The translations under genes were made by a program, and so were the position numbers. From NCBI GenBank assembly GCA_013115125.1, contig JABANN010000570.1:1-20780 (forward strand): a stretch of 20,780 nt of DNA, given 5' to 3'. Within the stretch, counting starts at the first letter, position 1. Every line of letters begins with the position of its first letter. This document shows, piece after piece, positions 10,047 to 18,327 of this stretch. The DNA is from Perkinsus olseni (Eukaryota > Perkinsozoa > Perkinsida). The notes beneath the pieces are model-generated. The model made no database searches, was not told the DNA's origin, and saw only the letters and a program-made list of their open reading frames with translations.

Positions 10047-10726
10047 ATGTCCACATCATCTGCTGAGTATCGGAGGGCCGTTGAGGAGGAACGTGAGCAA
10101 GAGGCGGTACAGAGCGCCCGGGCCGCGGCCAGTAGTACTCAGAAAAGTAGGCATCATGCGTCCTCGATTCTGACCCTCTCTGAGGGAATATCTAATCTGT
10201 GAAGCGTGGAAAGAATAATCCGGTTGTTGTGGAGACATGACGTCCCGCCCGCCTTACGTCCTCTCGTTACACCAGATCCGGTCACCTCCGGGGCAGCTTA
10301 TCCTTGGTTAGGGACTGACAAGATGACCCCTAGTGAGATAGAGAAGCGTCGAGTGGAACGGAAGCATAAGGCGGAGAAGGCATACATGTACTGGGGGAGG
10401 GCACTGCAGTGGATAGGGGAGGGAAGCGGTAGGCTGCTGCTGCTCAGGTTTACTCGTCTGACGGAGCAGTTCGCCTCAAAGACGCGGCCTTGTAGTGGAC
10501 GTTAGGGTTTCTCTTCACGTACGTGGACGTGTGTGTTTCAGCCATCGCCAAGCAACGGCAGGAGCGTAAAGCTGCCAAGTCCCGGGGGTCGAGGGTTCGT
10601 TTGGTCGTACCGGCTGGGCAGAGTCGCAAAGAGGATTGGACGGAGGAGACTGTGGCGGGAGTCAGTGCCCAGTGGGAAGACTCAAAGCGGAGGGGTAGTA
10701 AGGCCAGGTCCCAGATACGATGGTAG
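10047..10726 (+). CDS. Small basic coiled protein, unknown, 3 exons (5' end uncertain)
   Basis: No family recognised. Model: 10047-10146, 10276-10428, 10542-10726; introns of 129 and 113 nt, phases consistent, 145 residues. The product is rich in Arg, Lys and Glu (AEYRRAVEEEREQEA, PSEIEKRRVERKHKAEKAY, IAKQRQERKAAKSRGSR), as in nucleolar or spliceosomal accessory proteins. An alternative first exon is 9787-10041, whose frame holds RWLLDKQENDAEGRR and ELRNFKIGEDCKFIALLS and ends at a donor-like CCT/GTAAGC. It could join an exon starting at about 10205 that includes IIRLLWRHDVPPALRPL. Both may be used. The gene ends 98 bp before the next start on the same strand, so part of it could be the missing N-terminus of that gene, though the TAG at 10724 argues against it. 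Confidence 0.45.
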
Positions 10727-10823
10727 CACCCGACAACGTTTCGGATGGTGATGGGCTTGTGTCGGGGATGGGAGAGAGATGGTATGGGCGGCGGTCGTTC
10801 TGGTTCGCTCCCTGTTTGAACTA

Positions 10824-13800
10824 ATGCCTCGAGGGTCCTCACGAAGAGACCGTCATTACAGGAGTCCATCTCCAAGGGGGAGGACGAGAGGGAATAGAGG
10901 AAGCGATAGAGACTCTAACTACCGGGATGATCATCGCAGGGACGACCGATCCCGAAGAGGTGGTAGTGGTGGGGCGGGAAAGGGTGCGTTTGTTGATCGA
11001 GAGGTGTCTGGTTCGAATCTCGTGTGCGGATCCAACTTCGGTTAAATTTTCGCCTTATTTGCCTAGTACAGGACGTGGGCCTTTAACAGGTGCCGGAGGC
11101 CACAGGGGCCGCATGGCGAGTAGGTCGCGGTCTCGGTCACACGACAAGTCTCGGCTACACGAGAAGGCCCCACCACCGCCCCCTGCTGAAGAGGAGGAGC
11201 TGCCTCCTCCCGCTGCTGACGCCGTTGATGACGGGTCGGACGGTGAACTGCCGTTCCCATACAATCAGATGGGTAACAGCGGTGTTAGTGATGATGATGA
11301 GGATCCTCTGGGTTATGGAGATGATTCTCCGACCAGTGGCGGTCCTGAAGGGGAGGGCCAAGCTAAGGAGGGTATAGACGGGAGGAGGGGCGTTGCTGCT
11401 GGTGACGCCTTAGCCCTTCAGAGAACTCAGCGAGTAAGGCCGAGGACAACACCCCTTGGTGGCAGCGCTTCCATCCGGCTAAGCCGCCTCCGCCCAAACC
11501 GGAAGGCATGAATGATGACGATATGGCAGCTCAGTTCGGGTAGGGAGAAGCGTTTGGGGCCGGAAGACTGTGAGTTGGGTAGTAGGTATGGTGACGATGA
11601 TGATGATCTCACTGCGGCCTTTGGGGGAGGACCTTCAACGACAGCGCCACCGTCGGTTACAGCAGCGACCTGGGGAAGTGCGCAGTAGGAAGATTCTTGG
11701 GGAGGAATCTTTGCTCTAGTCACGGACCTTTGATAGATACGCAGGACAGCAGCAGCCTTGGGGGCAGCCAGCTGGCCAGCCAGGGAACCCAACGTAAGGA
11801 GGGTTAGGAAAGTATCCTTTATTTTGTATCTAGCAGGTTTCAACCTCGCCAGATGAATGCTCCCCTACCGCCGCAGTTCCCCCCACCCCCACCAGTTGCC
11901 GGTAGTAAACTCCCAGCGGGAGGGGTGGCTCGACTGAGCGGATCTGATGTAGGTGCCGGAGGATATGGACAACAACAGCAGCCTCCACCACCCCCTCCGA
12001 GAGCGCCGCCGCCTAGCACTCTGGTAGGGGCAATTTCGTGGCGCAGTGACGGATTATGTGACGATAATCAGATACTGAGTAACATTCCTTCGGACGTGTC
12101 TCTACCGGCGTTATTCCAGCATTGCCAGAAATACGGGTAGAGGGGGCTGTGGTGGTGGTAGGGCGATGGTGGTGTTGTTCAGGGAAGTGAGCGGGGTGCA
12201 CTGCAAGCTCGAGGAAGGCAATGCTACTGTAGAGTTTACGTAATAATAATCCTGAGGTCCGGTGAGAACTGCGAGTTACGATTGTTTTGGTACGTTAGTA
12301 ATCGGCAGTCGGCTATAGCGATGATGGCAGAGCCCGTTTTGGGTCACCCAGAGATTCAGGTAGGGGGAAGATGTTCCGTCACCAGGGTTCGAACCCGGGT
12401 CGAGCATCGCGTATCAGGTGAAATGGCAAGTCACCAACCTACCGGCTGGTGCGCCCTCAGTGATGCCCCAAATGAGCGGACCTGGAGGTATTAACGATCG
12501 GGGTCGAAGCTTGCTGTGGGGGGAAATAATGACGTCGTGCTGATGATGTTAGGTGCTTCTCCGGGTGGTGGGAGACAGGGCGGAGGGGGCCGAGGTGGGT
12601 ATCGTGAAGGTGGAGGGAAGGGTAGTAGGGGTGAGGGTAGGGTGATGTGGATGGCTGCAGTTTAGGGTTCCGACAGCAACAGCCTCGGCATGCTGGTAAT
12701 TTAGTATTGGAGAATGCTGAGCATCAGCATCAACGGGCGGTAGGTGGTGGTGGGTGGTGTCCTGATGGTTATGGATGGTGTCAGGCGAGGGAGGCTAAGC
12801 AAGCACAGGAGATGCAGCGGGTAGCAGTCCTGTCTAGGATGTCAGAAACTGTTAAACAGTTGCTGTCTAAGCTGACTGATGAGAAGTAGTACCAAGAGAA
12901 GGGGGAGGAGTGGTACTGTGTAGAGGGCTTTGAACGAGCGGGGGTTGACGAGGATGTTGGGGATGAGTTGGCTGTTGTTAGGACGTCAGAGGCACAGAGG
13001 GAGATGTATAAGAAGATGCTGGGTGAGTTGGGAGGAGAGGAGGTCGTGGGTTCGAGTCCTGGGGGTGGCATACTGTTCTCTGTCTCTATCAGAGAAAGTG
13101 AAGGAGCAAATGCATGCGCTGTCGGAGGACATGCAAAAGGAGAAGGCTGAGAAGGCTAAGGTAGGAGGGACGAGGTCTCGTGTTCAAATCCCGGTCGAGG
13201 TGTTTTGCCAGGAATTTTACCGGTCGTGCTTTCAGGCTCGCGATGCAGCCATTCGAGCACGGTATGCGGGCATGCAAGCGCTCCAGAAGAATCAGTCGAA
13301 GGAGGTACTGATAACTTGCTTATCTTGCACATCTTGCCATTCCTCAACGCTTTCAGTCTCAAGATCGGATGACATTGGACAATCGGCCAAGAGCAGTGCT
13401 ACTGGAGGAGATGGACTCGGACTTTGATTCCGTCCCTGTTGTGATGGAGTATTTCAGGGTGAGTTGCGGGAAAGTTGGTATGGTGTAGCACGTATGCACA
13501 CGATTTGCAGGTCCTTGACGTTAAGGGTGTTCGCGATTTCATCTGGAGGGAGGATAGTTGCATCGTACGGTTCGAGAGCCGTTGGGCCGCGGAGGAGTTT
13601 GTCAAACAGTCAACTAAATACCCCTTCAAATGGTAGTAGTACCAAGCAGGAGTGGAGGAGGCGCGGGGAATCATTGAGAATTTGAGACGCTCCGAAAGGG
13701 TGATTTGATAAAGGCTGTCCTGACCGACCGTAGGATGGCCTGTCGAGTTGTCCGTGGAGAGCTGCTAGGCATGAATCGTGGTTCTGGATAGTTCCTATTT

Positions 13801-14096
13801 GGCCAACGAGACAGCTGATGCAGCGGCTAAGGTAACGGAGCCGACGCAGCCCCTGCCTCCGGAGGCTGGTGCTGTTATTGGAGCAGAAGTAGAAGGGGTG
13901 GGCACTAGGGAGGCGGCTGCTGTGGTAGTGTTGATGGCATCAGATTCCCGAGGACGACGAGCAGCCGGCTGTTGAGCAGCAGGGCGGAGGTGATCCGCAG
14001 CAAGACGATGAAGCACAACAGCAGGCTGAGGTGATGGAGGTCGGAGAGGACGAGGATCGACCGGTAGTGGTGGACGGGAGAGGGCAGTGGGGTTGA
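10824..14096 (+). CDS. RBM26/RBM27-like RNA-binding protein with two RRMs, 20 exons
   Basis: Likely nuclear RNA-processing factor; animal RBM26/27 act in nuclear poly(A) RNA decay. Exons: 10824-10983, 11072-11371, 11422-11539, 11586-11684, 11737-11793, 11837-12023, 12072-12136, 12183-12239, 12299-12359, 12418-12487, 12553-12621, 12666-12739, 12785-12885, 12982-13022, 13093-13160, 13236-13304, 13357-13458, 13511-13632, 13792-13897, 13944-14096. All phases agree; 692 residues. Order of parts: Arg/Ser-rich start (SRRDRHYRSPSPRGR), acidic and proline-rich linker, first RRM (TLILSNIPSDVSLPALFQH ... NATVEFT ... VKW), Gly-rich segment, long coiled coil, second RRM (NRPRAVLLEEMDSDF ... SCIVRFESRWAAEEF), acidic Q-rich tail. 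This order and the phrase DNRPRA before RRM2 recall RBM26/27. I do not see the CCCH finger or PWI domain of the animal proteins. The 159-nt intron 13633-13791 may hide an exon; otherwise TAG at 13634 could end a shorter form. The ATG at 10824 is preceded by an open frame. Confidence 0.75.
10984..11071 (+). other. Intron with T-loop-like motif (28 nt from donor)
   Basis: 88-nt intron of the RBM26/27-like gene; donor GTGCGT, acceptor TAGTACAG. It contains CTGGTTCGAATCTC, with TTCGA starting exactly 28 nt after the first G. Junction phase is supported by the clean join GGAGKG/RGPLTGAGG. Confidence 0.6.
12360..12417 (+). other. Intron with T-loop-like motif (28 nt from donor)
   Basis: 58-nt intron inside the first RRM region. 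It contains CAGGGTTCGAACCCGGG, which matches the 11-base Pol III B-box consensus GGTTCRANNCC completely. TTCGA starts exactly 28 nt after the donor. The motif is self-complementary, so it reads the same way on either strand. Confidence 0.65.
13023..13092 (+). other. Intron with T-loop-like motif (28 nt from donor)
   Basis: 70-nt intron with a near-consensus donor GTGAGT and acceptor CTATCAG. Inside is AGGTCGTGGGTTCGAGTCC, which reads like the variable loop and T-arm of a tRNA, again with TTCGA 28 nt after the donor. No acceptor stem, anticodon arm or D-arm surrounds it. Confidence 0.65.
13161..13235 (+). other. Intron with T-loop-like motif (22 nt from donor)
   Basis: 75-nt intron with donor GTAGGA and acceptor GCTTTCAG. 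It contains AGGTCTCGTGTTCAAATCC, again like variable loop plus T-arm; TTCAA starts 22 nt after the donor. Confidence 0.55.
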
Positions 14097-14524
14097 AGTG
14101 GTAGTGTGGTCAGGAGCATCCAGGTGTGTATGCAGAAGAGTAGTAGCGGCTTAGACGTAGTTCACGATCACAATCGTCGTCGTACCGAACTTGTAACTGA
14201 GATCCTTTCTATTTCTGTTATGCTTTTGTGTTGAAGTGCATGACTAGAGGGAGTGCTAGTCACGGTTTCCTGGTCGACTGCTGGCGTAGAGGCTCTTCGA
14301 GGTATTTAGGAGGGCTCATGCTGTGCTCACGGGGGCAATTGATGCCCTTCTTGTTTGCTTTGTGGCAACAGTGGACTCTGTTGTAGAAAGAGGGGACATG
14401 GATTTGGCGAAGGAGTGGTACGGGGCGGGTCCTTGACTTGATCTTAGTCGAGCTACCTTGGAGAGGGGAAAGGACTATTCTTCATCACAACAGTGGTCCT
14501 TGACATGGTAGTGTAGTTTTTCTA
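14097..14524 (+). other. Spacer with a possible missed exon
   Basis: 428 bases between two plus-strand genes. At about 14300-14430 one frame reads plausibly (EVFRRAHAVLTGAIDALL, DSVVERGDMDLAKEWYG) before a TGA. A further piece (ATLERGKDYSSSQQWSL) follows after a possible short GT-AG interval. These could be upstream exons of the next gene, but I could not connect them with confidence. Confidence 0.25.
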
Positions 14525-15237
14525 ATGCGGAGTAGTAGAGGCACAGCAGCAGGAGGAGGAGGGACGGCTCTGTCGCGGCAGTCGTCACCATCATCATCAG
14601 TAGCGGACTCAGCCTCGAGTGAATGGATTTTGATGAGCTCCCGGACGAGGGAGAGGAAGGAAAAAAAGATGGAAAAAGCTGTTTTAACGGGGTGGAAAAT
14701 TCGGACCCAAAAAGAGCGGGAAATTTTCGAGGTACTTGTCGTCGTTGTTACTTCCCTATGGACAGCCCATGTGATGCTGAGGGCAGTGAGGATGACCTTC
14801 TCAGGCTTATCTGGAGTCCACTGATCTTAAGAAACTTCGAGTGCCGATTGATCGTTTGTTCGAGCGTGCGGTCCCCTCCGCTACCTCATCAGCCCTCTCT
14901 CGATCGTTTGATCGGTATATGACGGGTCCGGAGGGGAAGTGGCTGGAGGAGGTCAGGAAGGTGGCTAAGCTGGTACTACGGCTCTTCTGGGGTGCCTCAT
15001 CTCCTCGACCCGTCCTCGTGCTTGACACGGGAGTGGTTGTCGTTCCTTCAGGAGTCTATCAAGTACTGTGATTACGGCAAGGAGCGGTTCATAGTATTGT
15101 TGGCACCGAGCAGCGTATCATTGGAGGATGGTCGACTGTGTTTGGAGGCCCACGCTTCCTATTACGACGTCCATAACCAAATGGCTGAGCTCGAACGGAA
15201 GGATCCGAGGTTGAAGCCGAGCGAATCCAAGAAATAA
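14525..15237 (+). CDS. Unknown protein, 3 exons
   Basis: No family recognised. Exons 14525-14731, 14805-14972 and 15052-15237; introns of 73 and 79 nt, both phase 0, give 186 residues. The N-terminus is low-complexity (Gly/Ser), then a charged helical stretch (RERKEKKMEKAV, TQKEREIFE/AYLESTDLKKL), then VPIDRLFERAVPS, RYMTGPEGKWLEEVRKVAK and a final folded-looking part (GKERFIVLLAPSSVS, LCLEAHASYYDVHNQMAEL) with a basic end. The clean joins EIFE/AYLES and AKL/ESIKY support the model. Composition suggests a soluble helical protein. The start is the first ATG in the frame, but upstream exons are possible. Confidence 0.65.
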
Positions 15238-15465
15238 GATTTCTTTTCCTGTGTCCTGTATAAGAGTAGATCTTACAGTCATTTGTAGCGAGTGAAAGGT
15301 TTGGTGGTGGCGGCTTGGGTTTCTAAATAATGGTATCCTCGAGCGTGCGGGAAGGTCTTCCGTTGCTGTTGAGAACGGGGATGCCTTGAGAGCTCTGTAG
15401 TGTCAGGGGGAGTGGGCGTGACTCGTAGCATCACTGCGTTTCCCTGGAGGTTTTGATTCTCTCGG

Positions 15466-17403
15466 ATGGTTGACCGGCAGAAGTTCTTGGAGGAGGTGGA
15501 GTCGATCAAGACCTTGTGTGCAGGGGAGAGGTACTCTGGAGGATGGAAGAGGCTGCTGGCGCTGGGGAAAATGCCGGAGGCGCGGATCGAACCTGCGCGG
15601 ATCATCTTGGAACAGCTTCGAGAACGGCTCCGTCATGACAGCGTGGATGAGTGGCACCTTCGAATGCTCAACGATGGTGGTAGGAATCGAGCCTACCGGA
15701 GAGCGATAGTCAAAGCGATTCGGGACAGAGGGGAGGAAATCGATCACGTGATCGATGTTGGTTGCGGGACGGGTATACTGAGCTGTTACCTGGCAGAGTG
15801 CGCACCCCCGAAAACGAAAATAACGGCATGTGACTGTAGTTGGGCAATTTGCGAGGTGGCAAGGCGGGCGTGTGGCTCTCGAGTAGATGTCGTGCAAGTT
15901 GATTCTGCCGATCTGGCGCTGGAGACGCCAGCGGACATGGTCGTAGCGGAGCTGATGGATTGTGCGTTGTTGGGGGAGGGGTTTGTGGACGTCGTGAAGG
16001 ATTTGAGATCTCGAGGGCAGATGAAGGAAGAGGCCGTGGTGATTCCGGAGTGTGGTCGAGTCTTTGGTTGCGTTGTTGAGTCGGAGGCGATACGCGATCG
16101 AGGTTACTACTTCAGTGAGAGTGTTCGTCTGGAGGAGGCTTATGCAAGCGTGCACAAGAGTGAGGGGCTTCGATATAGGAAGCTGACGGATACCTTTACG
16201 GTATGTACAGCTGACTTCAGGAGGGGGGAGATAGGGGGGCTTGGTCGGAGGGAGGTGGAGGTCCGGGAAGGAGGATTGTGTGCATGCGTGCTGGTGTGGT
16301 GGGAGGCCACGCTGTACGGTGATATTAGGATTGATAGCGTTGTCGACTGCGACTGGGATTATGCAGTGTTCCCGTGCCCTCCAAGGGAGGTTGAGAAGGG
16401 GCAGAAGATGGGCGTTAGAGTGTCGTGTGAGGACTCTAAGCTTTCCGTGACTTTTGATGGCTCTTATGTGACGGGGGCACCTGGGGTCTCCGAGTTCGAT
16501 ATTATGACCGCCAGTCGTATAAGAAGGGAGGGATATGCCGGGATTCGATCCGGAGGCCTTTCGAATGATGGTGTGGTGATTGATCTCACTGGAGTAGGTC
16601 ACTCGGTCATTCCGTGTCTGCTCGCCAACGGCTGTCGGGGTCCATTTGTATCGTGGATGCCGAGGGAAGGCGACGGCCTGTGGTCCATCTTGAGAGACCA
16701 ACTTGAGCACTTCCGCATCTTCCCCGAGGACTTCGCCAAAAGTGTCCGAGTGGTCGAGGCGGACTCGCAACAAGAGTTCTTCGAAGAGGTCCTGCATGTC
16801 GGCATGCTGCAGCGGTACCACCTTGGGGAGGTCATCCGTCAACCGGTTCTCCCCTGGGGAGCAATTGATGCTGAATCGTTGAAGTTGGTATCGATGTTGA
16901 GCGAAAGAGTTGGTATCAGTCCGACGAGGGTGTTACACTGTAAGGGCTGCTGGACCACGAGCGCGGCAGTGAGGGCAGCATCGGAAGTGGAGGAGGGGAC
17001 TGTGCCGGAGGCCATCAGGGATGAGGCCAATCGTGGGGAGCTGCTCAGAGTGGGAAGGTTGATGGACTTCCCATTGGAAGACCTGAACACAGTGGGAGAG
17101 GCTGTGCCTTTGTTTATTATCGATTTCCTCAGTCGGGAGTTTCGCATGGAGGGTTGTTCAACTCGGGAGGAAGGCGGGTTTCTATTTGGCAGGATCCCGG
17201 TTCGAATCCCCGAGGGGGCTACGGGTTTGGTATTGCTGTACACCCCTTCGCCTCTGCCGAGTACTGGTCGCTGCGTGATTCCCTACAGAGGGGTTGGTGG
17301 AGAAGGGGAAATCAGGATAACGTGCAGACCTGGGTCGGATCTTACCACGCTGACTTTGCCGTGGATCGAGCTTGTCAGCAGCAGTAGTCGGGACGGTTCA
17401 TGA
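15466..17403 (+). CDS. PRMT7-like protein arginine methyltransferase, intronless
   Basis: Transfers methyl groups from AdoMet to protein arginines. The 645-residue length and two-lobed layout fit PRMT7, which carries two consecutive PRMT modules. Visible in the first module: HLRMLNDGGRNRAYRRAI (about 64-81, family helix), motif I VIDVGCGTG (95-103), acidic end of the next strand ACD (121-123), and the double-E loop AELMDCALLGEG with E162 and E171. The beta-barrel part holds DWDYAVFPCPP. The second module starts with a degenerate copy, SRIRREGYAGI ... NDGVVIDLTGVG, which lacks a convincing AdoMet site, as in known PRMT7. It ends with QRYHLGEVIRQPVLPWG and MDFPLEDLNTV. The whole frame is open without introns, in contrast to the intron-dense genes on both sides; an in-frame intron cannot be excluded near 17170-17285. 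The ATG chosen precedes the first conserved block by about 60 codons. Confidence 0.85.
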   Translation: MVDRQKFLEEVESIKTLCAGERYSGGWKRLLALGKMPEARIEPARIILEQLRERLRHDSVDEWHLRMLNDGGRNRAYRRAIVKAIRDRGEEIDHVIDVGCGTGILSCYLAECAPPKTKITACDCSWAICEVARRACGSRVDVVQVDSADLALETPADMVVAELMDCALLGEGFVDVVKDLRSRGQMKEEAVVIPECGRVFGCVVESEAIRDRGYYFSESVRLEEAYASVHKSEGLRYRKLTDTFTVCTADFRRGEIGGLGRREVEVREGGLCACVLVWWEATLYGDIRIDSVVDCDWDYAVFPCPPREVEKGQKMGVRVSCEDSKLSVTFDGSYVTGAPGVSEFDIMTASRIRREGYAGIRSGGLSNDGVVIDLTGVGHSVIPCLLANGCRGPFVSWMPREGDGLWSILRDQLEHFRIFPEDFAKSVRVVEADSQQEFFEEVLHVGMLQRYHLGEVIRQPVLPWGAIDAESLKLVSMLSERVGISPTRVLHCKGCWTTSAAVRAASEVEEGTVPEAIRDEANRGELLRVGRLMDFPLEDLNTVGEAVPLFIIDFLSREFRMEGCSTREEGGFLFGRIPVRIPEGATGLVLLYTPSPLPSTGRCVIPYRGVGGEGEIRITCRPGSDLTTLTLPWIELVSSSSRDGS

Positions 17404-17556
17404 AGGCCGACGTGCCTACCCCTGCTGACCCTAGGACGAGGAGCACGTGCCACCGGTGGGAGAGTGAGCTTGTTGTGGATCGAGTGGAGATCGTTTCCTA
17501 GGAAGCTGAGTTGTGTCCCAGCGATGTTTTTCTGGAAGCTTTCCTTATACATCGTT
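17404..17556. other. Spacer after the PRMT7-like gene
   Basis: 153 bases, presumably 3' UTR of the methyltransferase gene and the promoter of whatever is transcribed from 17557. A plus-strand ATG at 17524 opens a 35-codon frame with a hydrophobic start (MFFWKLSLYIVTVAILAEG), and a minus-strand frame starts within the spliced-leader-like site. Neither has other support. Confidence 0.3.
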
Positions 17557-17624
17557 ACCGTAGCCATCTTGGCTGAAGGTAAATATCAGGTCTGCTGGCT
17601 AGGCTGCAGCCGGAAGGTCCTAGC
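17557..17624 (+). ncRNA. Spliced-leader-like site with downstream hairpin (SL RNA gene or genomic relict)
   Basis: The 22 bases at 17557-17578 begin ACCGTAGCCAT and end TTGGCTGAAG. From memory, the dinozoan spliced-leader consensus is DCCGTAGCCATYTTGGCTCAAG-like, so only one clear mismatch remains (two against the common dinoflagellate form). The site is followed at once by GTAAAT, a donor in the right place for trans-splicing. Downstream, GCTAGG (17598-17603) pairs with CCTAGC (17619-17624) around a 15-nt loop, as expected of the short intron part of an SL RNA. Against an active gene: only a single copy is here, the mismatch lies in the usually fixed CAAG end, and no clear Sm site is visible. 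The alternative is a relict from reintegration of a trans-spliced mRNA, 120 bp ahead of the next coding start. Confidence 0.45.
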
Positions 17625-17697
17625 GATGTAACCGTTGCAGCATTTCCCTCATTCTACACCCTACAGTGTTTGTATTATTTTTCCTTACCATCCTTCC

Positions 17698-18317
17698 ATG
17701 CTCTCTCGTGGTGGCGGTCACTTGTTTTCTCGACCGCTGTTATCTTCAGTAGCTCTTCATTGGTCTCGAGGCATCGCTCTGCCAGCGGCAGCAGCAGCCT
17801 CGCAGGGGGGCCTAGTGGACCAGTGGGCGGTGGAGGGCGACGTACCGCAACAAACTTTGAAGGACTTTGTATGCTATCTCCACTGGGGCAACTGGTATCA
17901 CGTGCTGCTCAGGTATTCTCCGGGCTGGCTAAGAGGCAGGTAGAAAGTCTGTGTCCTAAGGAGTTCTCCCCGCAGAAGCAGTAGGGGTGGTGGTGGGCAT
18001 CTCCTCGAGCCAGCGTGGGTTCAGATACTTTGACCAGTACTTGCCGGAGGGCAGCAAGCAAGCGTTGAAGGCTTTGGTGAGGAGGGGGTTGGGAGTGGCT
18101 AGGTGGAGATCTGCGGTGGGGGTTGTTGTGGCAGGCCAGCGAGGTCACGTCGGAGCGGATGTCTGACCCTCGGTATGTTGAGACGATTGAAGAGTCCTTG
18201 ATGGAGGCTATTAATGAAGGGAGGAAGATACGAAAGGTGAAAGTTGCGGTGAAGAAGTGGTATGGAACCTTACTAGCACTGAGTATTAACTTTTAGAAGT
18301 TCTACAGTCGGCTGTGA
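17698..18317 (+). CDS. Probable mitochondrial small protein, about 5 exons
   Basis: Family not recognised. Well-supported exons: up to 17980, 18025-18076, 18135-18236 and 18297-18317, with introns of 44, 58 and 60 nt and consistent phases. The last intron ends TATTAAC...TTTTAG, a textbook branch site and acceptor. The N-terminus is less sure: ATG at 17698 gives MLSRGGGHLFSRPLLSS, an Arg-rich presequence-like start, and a 35-nt intron (about 17766-17800) would join it in phase to the exon containing GGPSGPVGGGG. The mature part reads LGQLVSRAAQVFSGLAKRQ, CPKEFSPQKQYFDQYLPEG, ALASEVTSERMSDPRYVE, TIEESLMEAINEGRKIRKK and ends KFYSRL. The layout faintly recalls Tim44/mL45-type mitochondrial proteins, but I would not name it. 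Confidence 0.55.
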
Positions 18318-18327
18318 TCGTGATGTA

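Noticed and set aside
9492-13235. Complete tRNA genes around the T-arm-like motifs
   Set aside because: No acceptor stem, D-arm or anticodon arm could be paired at tRNA spacing around any of the motifs.
15403-16842. Minus-strand open frame of 479 codons opposite the PRMT7-like gene
   Set aside because: It mirrors the codon bias of the sense gene, has no recognisable domain and an odd composition, and the sense strand carries clear PRMT motifs.
17524-17631. 35-codon frame starting MFFWKLSLYIVTVAILAEG, a possible secreted peptide
   Set aside because: It overlaps the spliced-leader-like site, whose bases happen to encode hydrophobic residues in this frame; there is no further coding or splice support.
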